The notes: a model not told the origin generated them from the sequence alone. A DNA stretch of 36,424 bases from GCA-020343675 sp964462945 (GCA_964462945.1 CAYWZW010000056.1:1-36424); one strand, 5' to 3'; positions 1-7,751 are shown, numbered from the stretch's first letter. Made by a program: numbers and translations.

Positions 1-1210
1 CATATTGACGCTCCAGTTTTTCACGCAGGTCTTCTTTGAGCAGCCGGGTCACCTTACGGCCCTTGCGGCTGTCGGTACAGTGTCCAAAATGTTCGCATGC
101 TCTGCATACTCCGGCCTGGGCGAGGTATTCCTTACGGTTCCTGTCCAGATTGGTCCGGCGACAGATCAAAATCTTCCCCGCCGGGCACGTATAACGATCC
201 GCCACGGGGTCGTAGGTGAAATGGCTTTTATCAAAGGGCCCAGGCTCCTGCTCGCAGACCTGTCGGGGGCTCGGCACCACCACCGTAATGGCCTGATGAT
301 CAACCTTTTCCAGTTCATCGATGTTCGAATAACCGCTGTCGGCACAGGCCGTCTTGCAGGGGTGCCCCAGCGTCTGGTGGGCCTGTTCCACCTGATGGGC
401 AAACTGATGGAGATCGTTGTTCTCCGCCACGACGTCGCTGCTGACGATCAGCCCGTGTTTCTCGTCCACCACCGTCTGGACATTGTAACCGGCATGAGAC
501 CCCTGACGGCCACGAATCTTCGTACACTCCGGATCCGTGGCATTGATCGACGCCTGGCCTTCGGCGTCGAGCCGCTTCAGAAGGCCCCGAACTTTCGCCC
601 GCAGCGCCTCCTGGTCGGCCAACTCCTTGTCCATCTTCACCATCGAGCCATCCTCCCGTTCCTGCTGGTCGGCCTGTTCACATTCCGAAAGGATCTCGGC
701 GATCCGACGATCGATCTGCTCGAGCCGCTTGATACAACGCTCAGAGGTCCAACTGTTCCCGATAGAGGCATTGGCCCTCAGCTTGCTGCCGTCCACAAAC
801 AACGTGTTGCCTTCGATCAGACCCAGCTCCACACAGAGCCGGGCACACTGCTTCAAAACCAGGGCCAAAGCCGCCTTGTGGCGCCGCCGAAATTCGGCGA
901 TGGTCTTGTGGTCCGGCTGGATCCCTCCGGTCAGCCACATAAACGACAGATTGTAATGCACTTCCCTTTCCAGCTTGCGTGAACTGCGGATCCCATACGA
1001 ATAGCCATACACCAGCAGCTTGAGCATCACCTTGGGATCATATTGCGGACAGCCAACCTTCTGAGGCTCTATCGGGATGCCCAACTGCTCAAAATCCAGC
1101 GACTCGACGAATACATCATAGGCCCGCACCGGGGCGTCCGCCGGGATATATTCGTCTATACTCTGCGGAAAAAGCATCTTTTGCCTTCGATCTCCATATC
1201 GATATGCCAT
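1..1210 (-). CDS. IS1182-type DDE transposase, 3' end outside the window
   Basis: The minus strand is open from an ATG at 1210 to the left edge (403 codons, no stop). The start has an AAAGGA ribosome site nine bases upstream and a TATAAT box at 1240-1245. The protein opens with MAYRYGDRRQKMLFPQSIDE, then has an N-terminal DUF772-like domain (PQYDPKVMLKLLVYGY, and a motif ending IAEFRRRH). The first catalytic aspartate lies in FVDGSKLRANAS and the second in ACADSGYSN. A cysteine-bearing stretch (CPAGK, then CRACEHFGHC) follows. This order is typical of IS1182/IS5-group transposases; the final catalytic glutamate should lie beyond the edge. I saw no internal frameshift, so the copy may be active. 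I could not identify its terminal inverted repeat in 1211-1376. Confidence 0.88.
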   Translation of the reverse strand, partial: MAYRYGDRRQKMLFPQSIDEYIPADAPVRAYDVFVESLDFEQLGIPIEPQKVGCPQYDPKVMLKLLVYGYSYGIRSSRKLEREVHYNLSFMWLTGGIQPDHKTIAEFRRRHKAALALVLKQCARLCVELGLIEGNTLFVDGSKLRANASIGNSWTSERCIKRLEQIDRRIAEILSECEQADQQEREDGSMVKMDKELADQEALRAKVRGLLKRLDAEGQASINATDPECTKIRGRQGSHAGYNVQTVVDEKHGLIVSSDVVAENNDLHQFAHQVEQAHQTLGHPCKTACADSGYSNIDELEKVDHQAITVVVPSPRQVCEQEPGPFDKSHFTYDPVADRYTCPAGKILICRRTNLDRNRKEYLAQAGVCRACEHFGHCTDSRKGRKVTRLLKEDLREKLERQY

Positions 1211-1621
1211 AATCAAAATCCTTTCGTTTGGACACCTCTATTATAACATATCGGCCAAATTGCCAAACCAACCATCAACCGTAATTGCGACACAGCCTGT
1301 CCGCTCAGGACGGCGTCTGCGGTTAATAGAAATTCCAGAAGCTATTTATTTGACGGGATTTACAGGAGGTGGCGAATTGGAAGACAAGGCTATCAGGTTA
1401 TCAGGGCATCAGGGCGCAGGATATCGTGATACCAGGGAATCAGTAGGTGGAGGGAAATATCCAATATCGAACAAGGAATGTCGAATAATGAAGTAAGAAA
1501 ACCGTGTTAATCTGTGAAATCTGTGTCTGAGATTGTTTTGGTGTCCGAGGTGTCCGGTACTTTTTTCGAGAGATACCTGAGCCCTTTATTTGATTTGACA
1601 GCTTTGCTTGATTCCGGTAGA
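1211..1621. other. Gene-free spacer with short repeated words
   Basis: The left part holds the transposase promoter (TATAAT complement at 1240-1245) and probably the end of the insertion sequence. From about 1376 the sequence is made of short quasi-repeats: a run of ATCAGG-type words at 1399-1445, then a segment around 1458-1495 with repeated AATATCGAA/GTCGAATA words, then TCTGTGAAATCTGTGTCTG near 1512. Such word-like repeats recur elsewhere in this window. I see no gene here. Confidence 0.5.
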
Positions 1622-1861
1622 ATGTCGAATATGATCGAACCGGAAGAGCTCGTCGGCGACGAGTGGGCCGACTGGTATCGGCTCACCCCCCTGCAACGCT
1701 GGCACGCCAGCGGCGAGTTATGGGAGCACTATCTGCAGATCGGAGGTTCGCTTGATTCCGAGCCGGATACGGAAAGTCCTTTCTACGATGGCCGGCCGCC
1801 AGGTCCGTGCCCTGCTGATGGGCGGCCAGGCGTGCGTGTTCTACGGCGCAGCGGAGTTTAG
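1622..1861 (+). CDS. Small acidic protein overlapping the nucleotidyltransferase gene; possible antitoxin-like partner
   Basis: A 79-residue protein beginning MSNMIEPEEL. Its core, LTPLQRWHASGELWEHYLQI followed by GGSLDSEPDTESPF, is a conserved-looking pattern I associate with small genes placed directly upstream of nucleotidyltransferases of the kind found here. The reading frame stays open upstream to 1514, but that stretch is repeat-like, so I chose the ATG at 1622 (an in-frame ATG at 1631 is possible). The last 110 bases overlap the next gene in another frame. The gene-pair layout suggests a regulator or antitoxin of the downstream enzyme; this is inference and no DNA-binding fold is evident. 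Confidence 0.6.
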   Translation: MSNMIEPEELVGDEWADWYRLTPLQRWHASGELWEHYLQIGGSLDSEPDTESPFYDGRPPGPCPADGRPGVRVLRRSGV

Positions 1862-2528
1862 CCGCGACACTGATCTGCTCATTCTGGCTGACGCCGCCAA
1901 TCTGACGCGACTGGAGGCGGCCTTGCAGGACCTGCAGGCCCAGTGCATCGCGGTCCCGCCTTTGACCCTCGACTACCTGCAACGGGGTCATGCGGTTCAC
2001 TTCCGGTGCCACCATCCCGAAGCCGCGGATATCCGGGTGGACGTGATGTCGCGACTGCGCGGGGTGGACGAGTTCGAGGCCCTTTGGACCCGGCGCACAA
2101 CGCTCACCGACACGGACGGCGCGGTGTATGAGATCCTCAGCTTGCCCGACTTGGTTGCGGCCAAGAAGACCCAGCGAAGCAAGGACTGGCCTATGCTGCA
2201 GCGGCTCTTGGAAGCACATTATCTCCAACACCGTGTCGCTGGTACGCCAGAGCAGCGGCGTTTCTGGTTGCACGAGTTACGTACGCCCGAGCTACTGCTG
2301 GAGGCTACCCAACGATGGCCCGAACTGGCCGAGCAGGTCGCTCGGCAGCGCCCCCTGCTGCTCGTGGCCCAGTCCGGACAGCTTGACCTGTTGAGGGCGG
2401 CCCTCGCAGCGGAAGAACAGACGGAACGCCAGCACGACCGAACCTACTGGCAGCCATTGAAGGCGGAATTGGAGCGACTGCGCCGTTCGATTCGAACCAA
2501 GTCCCAGACAGACAAAGACCACGAATAG
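1752..2528 (+). CDS. Nucleotidyltransferase, AbiEii/MenT-like
   Basis: A 258-residue protein with the nucleotidyltransferase signature: GG at residues 24-25, then SRDTD with metal-binding D39 and D41, and a likely third carboxylate D97 in RVDV. A lysine-rich segment, AAKKTQRSKDW, matches the conserved K-x-KD region of AbiEii/AbiGii-type enzymes. Some family members act as toxins by adding nucleotides to tRNA; others are uncharacterised. The start is a TTG: GGAGG lies five bases before it at 1743-1747, whereas the in-frame ATG at 1788 has no good ribosome site and would leave too little sequence before the GG motif. The gene overlaps the small upstream gene by 110 bases, so translation is probably coupled. 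The last residues (SQTDKDHE) are encoded by interspersed-repeat sequence. Confidence 0.75.
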   Translation: MIPSRIRKVLSTMAGRQVRALLMGGQACVFYGAAEFSRDTDLLILADAANLTRLEAALQDLQAQCIAVPPLTLDYLQRGHAVHFRCHHPEAADIRVDVMSRLRGVDEFEALWTRRTTLTDTDGAVYEILSLPDLVAAKKTQRSKDWPMLQRLLEAHYLQHRVAGTPEQRRFWLHELRTPELLLEATQRWPELAEQVARQRPLLLVAQSGQLDLLRAALAAEEQTERQHDRTYWQPLKAELERLRRSIRTKSQTDKDHE

Positions 2529-2582
2529 ACGGATGGCGTCTGTGGCCAAGAAATTCGTGTTCGTTCGTGTTCATTCGTGGCA
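2519..2582. repeat. Inverted word repeat CCACGAAT / ATTCGTGG
   Basis: CCACGAAT at 2519-2526 is inverted as ATTCGTGG at 2573-2580. The right arm lies in a run of CGTGTTCGTTCGTGTTC-type words. The left arm covers the stop codon of the nucleotidyltransferase gene. It looks like one of the short interspersed elements common in the intergenic DNA here. Confidence 0.5.
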
Positions 2583-2590
2583 AAAAAAAT

Positions 2591-3703
2591 TCACGGGACG
2601 AGCCAGGTCGCTCGGAAGGTTTTCTTGTTGGGGTCGAGCAGGAATTTGTTGGGGCATGTGCCGTCTTTGCGATACTGCCCTTCGGCGCACTCGTGCGGGC
2701 CGGCTACTTTGATGGGTATGGAACCATCGTCGCTGAGCAGTAGTAATCGGCCCGAACCGGCAAACGGTATCAGCGCCTCCGGACTGAATTGTCGCTGGCC
2801 TAAGTCCAGTTGCCGCACCGGCGCCGGTTTCTCCTCCGGCTTACCCGACCAGTGGTACAGAACAAAGCCGTGCTCATCCTCATCGTCTGGCCCGCCGGCA
2901 ATGATGAAATACGCCTTGTGAAATGGGGAATACTCCATGCTTCGGATTCCCAGGCCGGCCAAATCCCACAGCAGCGGCTCACCAAAAAGGGGCGCCTCGC
3001 CGCGCTCGACAAGCCCTCCGGGGTTCTGCAACGGCACGACAATCGCCTCCGCACGACGTGTCAGCCTGTTCGTGGGGCGCGGATTCCGCAATCCGATGTA
3101 GAGCATCTGGCCGTCGGGCGATGCACAAAGGCCCTCGATGTTCAGGCCATCTTCTTTCGGCGCGAGTCTTTTCTCCTCCTTTTTCTTCAGGCCGGCGGCA
3201 TCGAATCGCGTCGCCTTATCCAGCCCGAGCCGGCGGCCCGCCTCAGTTTCCACAAGGCTGTGGACCAGGGTTTTGCACGGCCTGCCCGCCGGCGCGATTG
3301 TAACATGCCCATTCTCGACGCTCACGTCCGTGGCGAAGAAACGATACCGGCTGGGCCTGACCTTCCCATCTTTATTTCTGCCGTGCGAGGTAATCCAATA
3401 AATGCGCCGCCCAATCACCGTTGCCCCCTCAATATCCGCCTCCGGGGATTCGCGGTCCACGCCGAGAGACTCCGTCATGTCATAGGAGAAAACGGGCAGC
3501 CCGGCCTTGTTAGTGCTGTAAACCCTCAGCGTATTGTTCTCATCATCGCCGACGATGAACATATCTTCAGTAACCGCCACGGCGGCCGAAGCATCGCTGG
3601 CCCCGCGAAAGACCAGAACCTCCCCTGCCGGCTCGGCGGCAGGTGCGGCACCGAGCATCGCGCACACCAGGGCGAAAACCACAATCCCGCTGACAACTTT
3701 CAT
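2591..3703 (-). CDS. Exported DUF3616 protein
   Basis: A 370-residue protein starting MKVVSGIVVFALVCAMLG, a clear signal peptide ending near AAPAAE. I chose the ATG at 3703 because GAGGAAG sits about eight bases before it; the upstream ATG at 3724 would put the ribosome site inside the gene. The mature part looks like a beta-propeller: it contains ADIEGATVIG, YWITSHGRNKDGKVRPSR and FFATDV, then NIEGLCASPDGQMLYIGLRN and SPEALIPF, which are hallmarks of DUF3616. The family's biochemical role is unknown. It is probably periplasmic or cell-surface. It stands alone, convergent with the nucleotidyltransferase gene and followed in the upstream direction by its own promoter and then nrdJ. Confidence 0.82.
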   Translation of the reverse strand: MKVVSGIVVFALVCAMLGAAPAAEPAGEVLVFRGASDASAAVAVTEDMFIVGDDENNTLRVYSTNKAGLPVFSYDMTESLGVDRESPEADIEGATVIGRRIYWITSHGRNKDGKVRPSRYRFFATDVSVENGHVTIAPAGRPCKTLVHSLVETEAGRRLGLDKATRFDAAGLKKKEEKRLAPKEDGLNIEGLCASPDGQMLYIGLRNPRPTNRLTRRAEAIVVPLQNPGGLVERGEAPLFGEPLLWDLAGLGIRSMEYSPFHKAYFIIAGGPDDEDEHGFVLYHWSGKPEEKPAPVRQLDLGQRQFSPEALIPFAGSGRLLLLSDDGSIPIKVAGPHECAEGQYRKDGTCPNKFLLDPNKKTFRATWLVP

Positions 3704-3739
3704 CCTGGACTTCCTCAAGTACATTGAAAAAACGGTCCG

Positions 3740-3767
3740 ATTATACCGCCCCGCCGAAGACTCCCAA
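3740..3767 (-). promoter_or_regulatory. Putative promoter of the DUF3616 gene
   Basis: On the minus strand TTGGGA (3762-3767), a 16-base spacer and TATAAT (3740-3745) precede the DUF3616 start by 37 bases. The -10 box is perfect and the -35 box matches the consensus moderately. Confidence 0.5.
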
Positions 3768-3791
3768 GTACACTGCGGGCCGGCTATCGGT

Positions 3792-5639
3792 TCAATAGAG
3801 GGCCATCGGCTCTTGTTCCCGGCTGCCCCGGCGATAGACCGTAACTCCTTTGCAGCCGAGGTGATAGGCCAGTTTATAGGCCCTGTCCACGGCGGCGGGC
3901 GTTGTCTTTTCGCTGAAGTTTATGGTCTTACTGACCGCTGCGTCGCAATGCTCCTGGAACGCCGCCTGCATCCGGATATGCCATTGCGGCTCGATATCGT
4001 AAGCGCCCTTGAAGATCCTGCGTATTCGCGCGGGGATTTGAGTGAGCTTTTGAATGCTGCCGGTTTTGGAGATTTGCCGCTCCAGCTTCCTGCTGTAGAA
4101 ACCGCCGCTCTCGGCGACCTGCCTGAAAACCGGGTTTATCTGGAGCATTCTGGTGCCGTCCAGGACTTGGCGCACGAAAACCAGCGAATAGATCGGCTCG
4201 ATGCCGGAGGAGCAGTCGGCGATGATGCTTATCGTGCCCGTCGGGGCAACGCACGTAATCGAAGCGTTGCGAACCTTTTTCTTCTTCTCTTTTCTCCAGA
4301 TACTCTCGCCCCAGTTCGGGAACGGCCCTCGCAATTTGGCCAGCTCGCCGCTGGCTTGGCGTGCATTTTCGTTGACGAACTTCATTACCCCAGCCCCGAA
4401 CTCGACGCCCTGCCGGGAATCGTAAGGTATTCCGAGAGCGAAGAGGCAATCCGCAAAGCCCATCACGCCCAGGCCGATTTTGCGATTCCCGTGCGCCAGG
4501 CGGACGCTGTCTTCGACCGGATATTCGCACACATCGACAACGTTGTCCAGAAATCGCACAGCGACTTTGACCGTCTCGGCCAGCTCGGGCCAATCCATAT
4601 CCGCTCCTGCTTCGGTGACAGCGACAAACCTGGCAAGGTTGACGCTGCCCAAAGTACAGGCCTCATAAGGCAGCAAGGGCTGTTCGCCGCAGGGGTTCGT
4701 GGCCTCTATTTGGCCAAGTGAAGGAGTGGGATTATCGCGGTTGATCCGGTCGATAAAGGCAACGCCAGGCTCGCCGGTCTTGTGCGCGCAGTTGATGATC
4801 ATTTTCCATACGTCGCCAACGGTGTAAAACCGGCCTGCCGGCTCGCCAGCAGGTTTGCCTGCGCCCGCAAATTCATGCAGGTCATTTATCGTATAGCCTG
4901 CAAAATCGATTCGTCGCGGGAGCAGGTACTCCTGCCCCGTGCGCGGATTTATTACGATGTGCAGCGTCTTGCCTGATTTGAGCACCTTCTTCATCCAATC
5001 GTCGGTGATTTTGACCGAGATATTGAAATTGGTGAAGGCTTCCAGATTCTGCTTGGCGTAGAGGAATTTCAATATGTCCGGATGCTCGACGCTCATCATG
5101 CCCATGTTTGCCCCGCGGCGGAAAGCACCCTGCTGGATCGCATTGGTGGCCTCGGAGAAGACCCGCCAGAAGCTAATCGGTCCGGATGTGGTGCCGCCGC
5201 TGGAGGCCACGCGGTCGCCGGTCGGCCTCAATCTGTCGAAGGAAAACCCCGTGCCTCCGCCGGCCTGCTGAATCAGGGCGGTCTGTTTGATGGCCTCGAA
5301 AATCCCTTCTATGCTGTCCTCGACCGGCAATACAAAGCAGGCACTGAGCATCCCCCGCCGGCGTGCGTTCATCAGGGTGGGCGAGTTAGGCAGAAACTTC
5401 AGCGATGCCATCAGGTTGTAGTACTTCTGGTGCCACTGCTTGATTTCGCCGTCGCTGGCCCCATACCGGCCTTCCGCCTCGGCTATGAGCGAGGCGACCC
5501 GGCTAAAAAGCTGGGCCGGCGTCTCGATACACTTGCCCTGCTGGTCCTTAATCAGATACCGGCTATGCAGGACCGTCAAGGCATTTTCACTCAGCACGGG
5601 AACCTCGCCCGGCACCAGACTTGTATCGAGATCAGCCAT
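3792..5639 (-). CDS. nrdJ: Adenosylcobalamin-dependent ribonucleotide reductase (class II), short form
   Basis: A 615-residue class II reductase that makes deoxyribonucleotides using a radical generated from vitamin B12. The visible active site is complete: N315, C317 and E319 in ATNPCGEQPL, with the redox pair C101 (GMLSACFVLP) and C328 (PYEACTLGS). Further landmarks are FLPNSPTLMNA near 82-92, QQAGGGTGFSFDRLRP near 124-139, and CVAPTGTISIIADCSSGIEP. The C-terminal KGVTVYRRGSR motif is followed by only eight residues, so there is no C-terminal cysteine pair of the type that re-reduces the active site in many NrdJ proteins. The start has GGAG nine bases upstream. It is a housekeeping gene for oxygen-independent DNA precursor synthesis. 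No cobalamin riboswitch is evident in the 76 bases upstream. Confidence 0.95.
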   Translation of the reverse strand: MADLDTSLVPGEVPVLSENALTVLHSRYLIKDQQGKCIETPAQLFSRVASLIAEAEGRYGASDGEIKQWHQKYYNLMASLKFLPNSPTLMNARRRGMLSACFVLPVEDSIEGIFEAIKQTALIQQAGGGTGFSFDRLRPTGDRVASSGGTTSGPISFWRVFSEATNAIQQGAFRRGANMGMMSVEHPDILKFLYAKQNLEAFTNFNISVKITDDWMKKVLKSGKTLHIVINPRTGQEYLLPRRIDFAGYTINDLHEFAGAGKPAGEPAGRFYTVGDVWKMIINCAHKTGEPGVAFIDRINRDNPTPSLGQIEATNPCGEQPLLPYEACTLGSVNLARFVAVTEAGADMDWPELAETVKVAVRFLDNVVDVCEYPVEDSVRLAHGNRKIGLGVMGFADCLFALGIPYDSRQGVEFGAGVMKFVNENARQASGELAKLRGPFPNWGESIWRKEKKKKVRNASITCVAPTGTISIIADCSSGIEPIYSLVFVRQVLDGTRMLQINPVFRQVAESGGFYSRKLERQISKTGSIQKLTQIPARIRRIFKGAYDIEPQWHIRMQAAFQEHCDAAVSKTINFSEKTTPAAVDRAYKLAYHLGCKGVTVYRRGSREQEPMALY

Positions 5640-5715
5640 AAGAAAACTCCAACGCTCAAGAAAACCTGCACGCGATCAGTCCAGGCTGTTCGCCTTGCCC
5701 GAATACGCTCCTGGC

Positions 5716-5979
5716 CTATTGAATACGATGAGATTCCTGACGTTGTTCCGCGTCACTGGGGTACTTCATGCCGGCCTTGCCGGCCACTTTGAGCCATCTG
5801 AACCGGAAGGCATCGCGGATTTTCTCGCTGAAGCGAATCCCCAGACGCTGCGTGCTGGTTCCAAAGTCGGCCCGCTTCAAATCGTCCGCCGCAGGCTTGG
5901 GCGGCGATTTGGCAAACAGGGACAACAGTCCGGCCGCAACAAATCCGAGAAATGAATTTACTTTAGTGTATAAGCGCAT
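5716..5979 (-). CDS. Small planctomycete-type hypothetical protein
   Basis: An 87-residue protein with one N-terminal hydrophobic stretch (SFLGFVAAGLLSLFA, residues 9-23) that may be a membrane anchor or signal. The middle part, FGTSTQRLGIRFSEKIRDAF followed by RFRWLK, has the F-x-x-S-T-x-R-x-G-x-x-F pattern and a basic RFRWL motif. I recall this pattern from other short planctomycete proteins, but I know no function for it. It lies upstream of nrdJ on the same strand with a 76-base gap, so co-transcription is possible. No convincing ribosome site precedes the ATG. Confidence 0.55.
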   Translation of the reverse strand: MRLYTKVNSFLGFVAAGLLSLFAKSPPKPAADDLKRADFGTSTQRLGIRFSEKIRDAFRFRWLKVAGKAGMKYPSDAEQRQESHRIQ

Positions 5980-6035
5980 ATTCGTAATTCGAGGCTCGCG
6001 GTTCGCTCAGGTCACGATTGACTGTCCACCGAGGA

Positions 6036-6617
6036 CTACCTTTGTACTGCCAGTTTCACAGAGGCCAACAGCTCAGTGCCGGTTCTGCTTATCGATTCCG
6101 ATTTGCCAAACAACTGGTGCCTGTCCAGAATTTCCGCCTGGCGATCGTAGTATCGCTGAACCGCGCTGACGCCGCCCTCAGCGACCCCGGCGGTCTTGTA
6201 CCGGCCGTCCAGGAGCCATGAGCTGACCTCGGCATCGTACTCAGCCGGATAAACAAGCGCAACCACAAACTCGTTGTCATTGTATCTGCCCAGGTGCACC
6301 TTGGCCCGGCAGGGCGGAGCAGCCTTGACAGCTAAGTTGACCAGCGCCTTGAAATCTTTCCGGCTCGTTTCCAGATCGTTCGAATAGAAGAACATCCCCG
6401 CCTCAAGCTGGAAGGTCTCGGCCAAAACGCCCTTAAGCTCAAGCCTGCCGTCTGGGTACGCTCGATGTATCTTGTAAACCTTGCCGTCCTTGTACTTCTC
6501 GCTTTCCAGAAGCTCAGCCACTTCTTCGGCGGTAAACCCCACGCCCGCGTGGTCTCCGAAGTCGAAGACATACAAGCCCACATATTTCTCAGGTTTTCGT
6601 AATTCCGGTAGTCTCAT
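6036..6617 (-). CDS. Conserved hypothetical protein
   Basis: A 193-residue protein with no signal peptide and no membrane segment. It begins MRLPELRKPEKYVGLYVFDF and contains a regular alpha/beta pattern (VGFTAEEVAELLES; FKALVNLAVKAAPPCRAKVH; EFVVALVYPAEYDAEVSSWL). I do not recognise a catalytic motif. Composition matches the housekeeping neighbours. The ATG has no ribosome site, and a TATAAT box lies only nine bases upstream, so the mRNA may have almost no leader. It is divergent from the AT-rich gene at 6675. Confidence 0.6.
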   Translation of the reverse strand: MRLPELRKPEKYVGLYVFDFGDHAGVGFTAEEVAELLESEKYKDGKVYKIHRAYPDGRLELKGVLAETFQLEAGMFFYSNDLETSRKDFKALVNLAVKAAPPCRAKVHLGRYNDNEFVVALVYPAEYDAEVSSWLLDGRYKTAGVAEGGVSAVQRYYDRQAEILDRHQLFGKSESISRTGTELLASVKLAVQR

Positions 6618-6625
6618 AAGCCGAT

Positions 6626-6631
6626 ATTATA
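6626..6631 (-). promoter_or_regulatory. -10 box next to the start codon (possible leaderless mRNA)
   Basis: TATAAT on the minus strand ends nine bases before the ATG at 6617. Transcription would begin within about two bases of the start codon. A good -35 box is not evident. Confidence 0.4.
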
Positions 6632-6674
6632 ACCTCGATCACAAAGATTTACACGCATTTTTGGGGATTCAACA

Positions 6675-7415
6675 ATGAATCGTAACCAGGAACAAAAAGA
6701 TAGAGAAAAGTACATTTTCGGAGAATTTGCCAAAGTATGCCCATTAGAAATTGCATCATTTGAAAGCAAAGACCCTCCTGAGCCAGACATCCTTTGCCAA
6801 TTGAAAGATAACAGGAGGTTAGGATTTGAATTGGTCGAGGCGGTTGATAATAAAATACCTCATAAGGATAGTGTGATTGAAAAAGCAAAAGAACTTTGGG
6901 AAGAGTATAAAAACAATAAACTCCCGAAGGATGAGAACGAAAGATTTGAACATATATTTAGCGGTTGTTCTTTGACATTGAGCCTAAGTGATCAAGCTAC
7001 TGGAAAAATGATTAAAGAAGCTATACCCCTAATTTTTGCAAAATATAAAAATTCATGCCGTAGCACACTCGGGCTAATCAAACGTGTAGAAAGTGATTTA
7101 CCAGAGGGCTGCGAAAGTATTAGAATTGAACCACGAGACGCAAAACCTATTTTCAGATGTTCGAGTGGTTCACTTATATCTTCCGCTTGTATTAAAGCCT
7201 TAAGAGATAAATTCGGAAAAACATATGTAACTGATTATTCTATTCATCTACTAGTCTATAACGATCACCATCCTTTCTTTTTAATACAATCTGATATAAA
7301 GACCTATATTGAAGAAAATATTGATAGTTCACCATTTAAGAGAATCTGGTTTTTTGACCGGCGATCAGGGAAAATGGAGAAGATTGTGTATGCATTTCCG
7401 GAAATAAATGATTAA
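6675..7415 (+). CDS. AT-rich accessory protein with a possible PD-(D/E)XK nuclease-like motif
   Basis: A 246-residue protein that is clearly more AT-rich than the genes on its left, suggesting acquisition by transfer. Near the N-terminus, PPEPDILCQLKDNRRLGFEL runs into VEAVD and resembles the core of PD-(D/E)XK-like folds: E36-P-D38, a short beta hairpin, then E52 and E55. The canonical lysine is absent (E-L-V-E), so activity is uncertain. The rest is alpha/beta with lysine-rich helices and a possible last strand, RIWFFDRRSGKMEKIVY. There are no membrane segments. It lies beside vapBC, in a spot that looks like an accessory insertion. I cannot assign a function; a nuclease or defence role is a guess. 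Confidence 0.6.
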   Translation: MNRNQEQKDREKYIFGEFAKVCPLEIASFESKDPPEPDILCQLKDNRRLGFELVEAVDNKIPHKDSVIEKAKELWEEYKNNKLPKDENERFEHIFSGCSLTLSLSDQATGKMIKEAIPLIFAKYKNSCRSTLGLIKRVESDLPEGCESIRIEPRDAKPIFRCSSGSLISSACIKALRDKFGKTYVTDYSIHLLVYNDHHPFFLIQSDIKTYIEENIDSSPFKRIWFFDRRSGKMEKIVYAFPEIND

Positions 7416-7517
7416 CGATATCCCAGATGTTCTGTTTCGCTGAGCAATTCACCATATCTTGTGTAACATAGCATAATCCGGAGAAGCATTGTTTATTGAA
7501 AAACGGTGAAAATTTAG

Positions 7518-7553
7518 TTGACATGTATGTATTAATTATGCATACTTATACAT
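7518..7553 (+). promoter_or_regulatory. vapBC promoter with overlapping inverted repeats
   Basis: TTGACA (7518-7523), a 17-base spacer and CATACT (7541-7546) form a near-consensus promoter. GTATG (7525-7529) is inverted as CATAC (7541-7545), and ATGTAT (7523-7528) as ATACAT (7548-7553); these are plausible sites for VapBC self-repression. The predicted transcription start falls at about 7553, next to the vapB ATG at 7554, and no ribosome site is present. Confidence 0.6.
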
Positions 7554-7751
7554 ATGAGAACTACACTAAATATAGATGATGAGACGCTAAACGAGGCATC
7601 CAGATTAACAGGCATAAAGGCAAAAACGTCTCTGGTGAGACTCGGCTTACGGGCCCTGATAGCCCAGGAAAGCAGCAAAAGACTATCTAAACTGGCGGGC
7701 ACCGAAAAAAGGCTTCGCGCTGTTCCACGAAGACGTATGGGGACTAAATAA
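7554..7751 (+). CDS. vapB: VapB-type antitoxin
   Basis: A 65-residue protein beginning MRTTLNIDDETLNEASRLTG, a short ribbon-helix-helix DNA-binding domain of the VapB/DUF2191 type, followed by a basic tail (KRLRAVPRRRMGTK) that would wrap around the toxin. It binds and neutralises VapC and represses its own operon. Its stop overlaps the vapC start (TAATG). The ATG directly follows the promoter, so the first cistron is probably translated from a leaderless transcript. Confidence 0.85.
   Translation: MRTTLNIDDETLNEASRLTGIKAKTSLVRLGLRALIAQESSKRLSKLAGTEKRLRAVPRRRMGTK

Noticed and set aside
5..982. A 325-codon open frame on the plus strand
   Set aside because: It is antisense to the clear IS1182-type transposase and has a low-plausibility, Arg/Leu-rich product.
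2810..3727. A 305-codon plus-strand frame
   Set aside because: Antisense to the DUF3616 gene, which has a signal peptide, ribosome site and recognisable motifs.
3534..4721. A 395-codon plus-strand frame
   Set aside because: Antisense to nrdJ and spanning the intergenic region; no domain recognised.
5640..5715. Cobalamin riboswitch before the B12-dependent reductase
   Set aside because: The gap is only 76 bases and shows no B12-box-like sequence.
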